A stretch of 64,000 nucleotides of DNA from Trachelipus rathkii (taxonomy: Eukaryota; Arthropoda; Malacostraca; Isopoda; Trachelipodidae), in contig JABUQX010022006.1 in NCBI GenBank assembly GCA_015478945.1, positions 1 to 64,000 of the forward strand. Reading direction: 5' to 3'. How positions within the stretch are numbered: position 1 is the stretch's first letter; the number at the start of each line of letters is the position of its first letter. This document shows, piece by piece, positions 58,320-64,000 of this stretch. The notes under the pieces are model-generated. The model was not told the origin of the DNA. It saw nothing but the letters and a program-made list of their open reading frames with translations, and searched no databases. Made by a program: the position numbers and the translations under genes.

Positions 58320-58737
58320 TATTTTTTTTAAATTAGTTACCTCTAAAAAATATTTATCGTAGAAAATGGAATTTAAGGGAGACCAAACTATAAAAAAAAA
58401 TTAATCTGAATAAATATAGTATAGATCATGATAAATAATTAAGACTTTAAGAAAAATTAAGAACGAAGAAAAATTAAATATCCAATATGTGAATAACTAA
58501 TTATTATCGATTGTTTACAGACTTAGATTCCGTAAATATTTTTTTTTTTTTGGTTTCTCTCGGGAAAAAAACTCGCTTAAGGAACAAAAAATTTATTTTG
58601 CGCCACCTCTCGAAAAGTAGAGAGTAACGTTATTTCGTGCCCCGAGTGAACCGTAGGAGGGTACCTTTAATATTTTTTTTACGTTAATTTTTAAAGTGTA
58701 GCAAAAAATCGCTCAAAGCCTATAGGAAATGGCGTCC
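58320..58737 (-). repeat. Inverted satellite segment 2 in array III
   Basis: Same as 54797-55243 apart from a shorter left edge; ends gcctataggaaatggcgtc. Confidence 0.85.
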
Positions 58738-59293
58738 TGCATATAGTGACGTTTCGTAAAAGCCAAAAATAAATGACTCTACGCGTTTAGAATCCATTTT
58801 TTATGCATAGAACGTCGTTAAGCGTAATAATAGTTCCAATAGTGACGTTTCATCGGAACCGTTTATAACTCAAAAGGTCTAAATCAAAATCGCTCTCCAA
58901 AAAGTCGGCCTCGACAAAAATTGAAATTTTTTTTTTTAAATTTTAACTTATACCTTCGACTTATAAATGGTACAGAATAAACGTCACTATAATAATAATT
59001 AATTGCTTAACGATAGTTCATTTTCGCTACACTTTAAAAATTAACGTAAAAAAATATTAAAGGTACCCTCCTACGGTTCACTCGGGCACGAAATAACGTT
59101 ACTCACCTTTTAATTCTCAGGAGATGTTGCAAAATAAATTTTACGTTCCTTAAGCGAGTTTTTTTTTCGAGGGCAAGTGTACTTTATATATATTATTTTT
59201 TTTTTAATTTAGTCTCCCTTAAATTCAGTTTTCTATGAAAAATAATTCTTAGAGGTAACTAAACAAAAATTAATTATAAAAACTACGCACGAC

Positions 59294-59307
59294 AGCATCG
59301 TTGCTTG
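59294..59307 (+). mobile_element. Helitron-like 3' end scar, second copy
   Basis: agcatcgttgcttg followed by T in the same monomer position as 53821-53836 (after aactacgcacga), so one deletion event was copied when the array expanded. Confidence 0.5.
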
Positions 59308-62300
59308 TTTACATTAATTTTTTTTATAGTTTAGTCTCCCTTAAATTCCATTTTCTACGATAATTATTTTTTAGAGGTAACTAAATTAAAAAAAATAATA
59401 AAAAAAAAATTATTACGGAATCTAAGTCTGTAAAGAATAGCTAATAATAAGTTATTCACATATCGGATATTTATTTTTTCTTCGTTCTTAATTTTTATTA
59501 AATTCTTAATTATTTATCCTGATCTATACTATATTTATTTATATTAAATTTTTTATAGTTTAGTCACCCTTTAAATTCCTTTTTCTACGATAAATAATTT
59601 TTAGAGGTAACTAAATTAAAAAAAATAAAAAATATTGCACGACGCCCATTTACAGCGTAATAATAGTTCCGATAGTGACGTTTCATAGGACCCGTTTATA
59701 ACTCAAAAGGTCTAAATCAAAATCGCTCTCCAAAAAGTCGACCTCGGAAAAAATTGAAATTTTTTTTCTTCAAATTTTAACTTATACCTTCGACTTCTAA
59801 ACGGTACAGAATAACCGTCACTATAATAATAATTAATACGCTTAACGATAGTATATCCTTGAAAATATTGCCGTTTGATCGTTCGAGGTCGTTTTTATGG
59901 TAATCGTGAAACGTCATTATATTATAGTGACGCCGTAGAGGAAACCCGGCCTCGATCGATCCCCTCCGAGGGTCTTCTCGGTAAGAACGAGACGTCACGA
60001 TCGTATTTTGAGGAAAAAAACGAAAAGTTTACGGATAAAGTTATGATGAAAATTAGGAAAAATTAAGAACATAGAAAAAATAAACAATTAATGATAAGTG
60101 AATACCTGAATATCAATTTTTAATATAAATATCGACGTAAAGAAATCTTAAAGGTCCCCACTTACGCTTCGATCGGGGCACAAAATAACGTAACTTTTAC
60201 TTCTCGGGAGATGTTGCAAAATAAATTTTTCATTCCTTAAGCGAGTTTTTTTTCGAGGGCAAGTGTACATTATATATATTATTATTTTTTTAACATAGTT
60301 TCCCTTAAATTCAGTTTTCAATGAAAAATAGTCTTTTGCGAAAATTAACAAAAAATAGCTAAACAAAGAATAATTACAATACTTAATGACACGCATGTAT
60401 ATGATAAAATCGATAGTTCCGTACACTTTAAAATTAACGTAAAATAAATATTAAAAGGGTACCCTTCTACACGGTTCCTCGGGGCACGAAGTAACGTCCT
60501 CTCTACTTTTTCGAAATGAACAAAATAAATTTTGGTTCCTTAAGCGAGTTTTTTAAGAAACCAAAAAAAAAAATTACGGAATCTAAGTCTGGAAAGAAGA
60601 AGTGATAATAATCAGTTATTCACATATTGGATATTTTTTTATTCTTCTTCTTAAATTTTCTTAAAGTCTTAATTATTTATCATGTTCTATACTATATTAA
60701 TTTTTTTTATAGTTTAGTCTCCCTTAAATTCCATTTTCTACGATAAATAATTTTTAGAGGTAACTAAATTAAAAAACAAAAATAAAAAATATTGCACGAC
60801 GCCCATTTACCTCGGAAACGTCGTCGTCTTATAGTGACGTTTCGTAAAAGCCCAAAATAAATGACTCTACGCGTTTAGAATCCATTTTTATGCATAGAAC
60901 GTCGTTAAGCGTAATAATAGTTCCAATAGTGACGTTTCATCGGAACCGTTTATAACTCAAAAGGTTTAAATCAAAATCGCTCTCCAAAAAGTCAACCTCG
61001 GGAAAAATTGAAATTTTTTTTTCAAATTTTAACTTATACTTTCGACTTATAAATGGTACAGAAAAAACGTCACAATAATAATAATTAATATGCTTAACGA
61101 TAGTTCATCCCTGAAAATATGCCGTTTGATCGTTCGAGGTCGTTTTTATGGTAATCGAGAAACGTCATTATATTATAGTGACGCCGTAGAGGAAACCCGG
61201 CCTCGATCGATCCCCTCCGAGGATCATCTCGGTAATTACGAAACGTCACTATCGTATTTTGAGTAAAAAAACGAAAAGTTCACGGATAAAGTTATGATGA
61301 AAATTAGGAAAAATTAAGAACATAGAAAAAATAAACAATTAATGAAATGTGAATACCTGAATATCAATTAATAATATAAATATCGACGTAAAGAAATCTT
61401 AAAGGTCCCCACTTACGCTGCGATCGTGGCACAAAATAACGTAAATTTTTACTTCTCGGGAGATGTTGCAAAATAAATTTTTAGTTCCTTAAGCGAGTTT
61501 TTTTTAGGGCAAGTGTACTTTATATATATTATTATTTTTTTTAATTTAGTCTCCCTTAAATTGAGATTTCTATGAAAAATAATTTTTAGAGGTAACTAAA
61601 CAAAAAATGTAACTAAACAAAAAAAGTATTTAAAAAAACAACGCACGATGCCCATTTCCTATAGGCTTTAAGCGATTTTTTGCTACACTTTAAAAATTAA
61701 CGTAAAAAAAATATTAAAGGTTCCCTCCTACGGTTCACTTGGGGAACGAAATTACGTTACTCTCTACTTTTCGGGAGATGGTGCAAAATAAATTTTTTGT
61801 TCCTCAAGCGAGTTTTTTTCCCGAGAGAAACAAAAAAAAAATAATAATTACGGAATCTAAGTCTGTAAAGAATTGATAATAATCAGTTATTCACATATTG
61901 GATATTTATTTTTTCTTCGTTCTTAATTTTTCTTAAAGTCTTAATTATTTATCATGGTCTATACTATATTTATTTATATTAATTTTTCTTTTATAGAAAT
62001 AACGTAACTTTTTACTTCTCGGGAGATGTTCATAATAAATTTTTCGTTCCTTAAGCGTTTTTTTTCGAGGGCAAGTGTAGTTTATATATATTATTATTTT
62101 TATTTTAGTCTCCCTTAAATTCCATTTTCTCTATTAAAAATAATTTTTAGAGGTAACTAAATAGAAAAAAATCATAATAAAAATAATTAAAAAAACAACG
62201 CACGACGCCCATTTCCTATAGGCTTTGAGCGATTTTTTGCTACACTTAAAAAATTAACGTAAAATAAATATTAAAGGTACCCTCCCACGGTTCGCTCGGG

Positions 62301-64000
62301 GCACGAAATAACGTTACTCTCTACTTTTCGGGAGATGGTGCAAAATAAATTTTTTGTTCCTTAAGCGAGTTTTATCGAGGGGAAAAAATTACGGAATCTA
62401 AATCTATAAAGAATTGATATTTAGTTATTCACATATTGGATATTTATTTTTTCATTGTTCTTAATTTTTCTTAAAGTCTTAATTATTTATCATGATCTAT
62501 ACTATATTTATTTATATTAATTTTTTTTATAGTTTAGTCTCCCTAAATTCCATTTTCTACGATAAATAATTTTTAGAGGTAACTAAATTAAAAAAAATAA
62601 TAAAAAATATTGCACGATGCCCATTTACCTCGGAAACGTCGTCGTCATATAGTGATGTTTCGTAAAAGCCCAAAGTAGATGACTCTACGCGTTTAAAATC
62701 CATTTTTACGCTTAGAACGTCGTTAAGCGTAATAATAGTTCCAATAGTGACGTTTCATCGGAACCATTTATAACTCAAAAGGTCTAAATCAAAATCGCTC
62801 TCCAAAAAGTCGACCTCGGGAAAAATTGAATTTTTTTTACTTAGACCTTCGACTTATAAATGGTACAGAATAAACGTCACTTTCATAATAATTATTACGC
62901 TTAACGATAGTTCATCCCTCAAAATATTGCCGTTTGATCGTTCGAGGTCGTTTTTATGGTAATCGAGAAACGTCATTATATAATAGTGATGCCGTAGAGG
63001 AAACCCGGCCTCGATTGATCCCCTCCGAGGATCGTCTCGGTAATTAAAAAACGTCACTATCGTATTTTGAGGAAAAAACGAAAAGTTCACTGATAAAGGT
63101 GTAATGAAAAATAGGAAAAATTAAGAACATAGAAGAAATAAACAATTAATGATAAGTGAATACCTGAATATCAATTCTTAATATAAATATCGACGTAAAG
63201 AAATCTTAAAGGTCCCCACTTACGCTTCGATCGGGGCACAAAATAACGTAACTTTTTACATTTCGGGAGATGTTGCAAAATATATTTCTCGTTCCTTAAG
63301 CGAGTTTTTTTTTCCGAGGGCAAGTGTACTTTATATATTATTATTTTTTTTAGTTTAGTCTCCCTTAAATTCCGTTTTCTATGAAAAATATTTTTAGAGG
63401 TAACTAAAAAAAAATGTAACTAAACAAAAAAATAATTAAAAAAACAACGCACGACGCCCATTTCCTATATGAACGATTTTTTCCTACACTTTAAAAATTA
63501 ACGAAAAAAAATCTTAAAGGTACCCTCCTACGGTTCACTCGGGGGAAATAAAGTTACTCTCTACTTGTCGGGAGATGGTGCAAAAATTATTTGTTCCTTA
63601 AGCGAGTTTTTTCAAAGAAAACCCAAAAAAAAAATTACGGAATCTAAGTCTGTAAAGAATTGATAATAATCAGTTATTCACATATTGGATATTTATTCTT
63701 TTTCTTCGTTCTTAATTTTTCTTAAAGTCTTAATTATTTATCATAATCTATACTATATTTATTTATATTAATTTTTTTTTATAGTTTAGTCTCCCTTAAA
63801 TTCCATTTTCTACGATAAATAATTTTTAGAGGTAACTAAATTAAAAGAAAAATTAAAAATCATTGCAACGCATTTACCTCGGAAACGTCGTCTTCATATA
63901 GTGACGTTTCGTAAAAAACCAAATAAATGACTCTACGCGTTTAGAATCCATTTTTACGCTTAGAACGTCGTTAAGAGCGTAATAATCTTTTCAATAATGA

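Larger units (their letters stand above)
51190..64000. repeat. Tandem array III with recurrent inverted segments
   Basis: Satellite to the window edge. Mostly forward, anchors near 53568, 54513, 55794, 56772, 58012, 60127, 61379 and 63186. Reverse segments at 51190-51692, 54797-55243 and 58320-58737. The last two are near-identical and about 3.5 kb apart, so a higher-order unit containing an inversion has itself been duplicated. 55540-56650 shows a duplicated roughly 980-base sub-block. The array continues beyond the window. Confidence 0.93.

Overview
This window reads as nuclear DNA of an arthropod, most likely an insect. The evidence is indirect: TATA boxes about 30 bases upstream of TCAGT/TCATT-type initiators, GT-AG splice signals, AATAAA poly(A) signals, a Buster-like hAT element with its deletion derivatives, Helitron-like elements, long (TA)n tracts, and two genes of a transposase-derived family that I know from insect genomes. 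CpG is not depleted although the DNA is very AT-rich. I cannot name the species. Nothing looks bacterial, and I see no rRNA, tRNA or CRISPR.

Layout. 1-8540: tandem array I of about 1.2-kb monomers (forward), with two Helitron-like insertions and closed by a hAT MITE. 8914-22075: gene region 1 on the plus strand: a sirtuin remnant, a transposase-derived zinc-finger protein, a duplicated unknown gene, a degenerate sirtuin, a second (frameshifted) copy of the transposase-derived gene, and a decayed multi-piece gene, all separated by old array monomers, Helitron-like elements and (TA)n. 22075-25330: a Ser/Arg-rich disordered protein gene on the minus strand, with a three-exon model and a TATA/Inr promoter. 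25048-30013 (block A) and 43662-49290 (block B) are copies of one segmental duplication. Each carries the Ser-rich gene's promoter and first exon, a signal-peptide/transmembrane gene with two in-frame stops, a roughly 0.6-kb repeat cluster and a TAZ-like zinc-finger gene. 30285-39520: array II, which starts in reverse orientation and flips to forward across a MITE at 32036-32408. 39521-40500: eroded monomers. 40724-43661: a hAT element with a broken transposase, ending exactly where block B begins. 49291-50808: a decayed minus-strand gene and a coiled-coil plus-strand gene, a piece of which also survives at the end of block A. 51190-64000: array III, mostly forward, with recurrent inverted segments.

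How it fits together. Two small clusters of fast-evolving, mostly unrecognised genes sit between blocks of a fold-back-forming satellite. The genes look like chromatin or nucleic-acid binding proteins (sirtuin fold without its key NAD-loop residues, transposase fold with altered DDE residues, TAZ-like finger, Ser/Arg-rich protein) plus one membrane protein. Several are duplicated, frameshifted or interrupted by single stops. The picture is a heterochromatin-like, rearranging accessory region carrying decayed and possibly domesticated genes. An endogenous-virus origin for some of them is possible but cannot be shown from sequence alone. All alignments here were made by eye.
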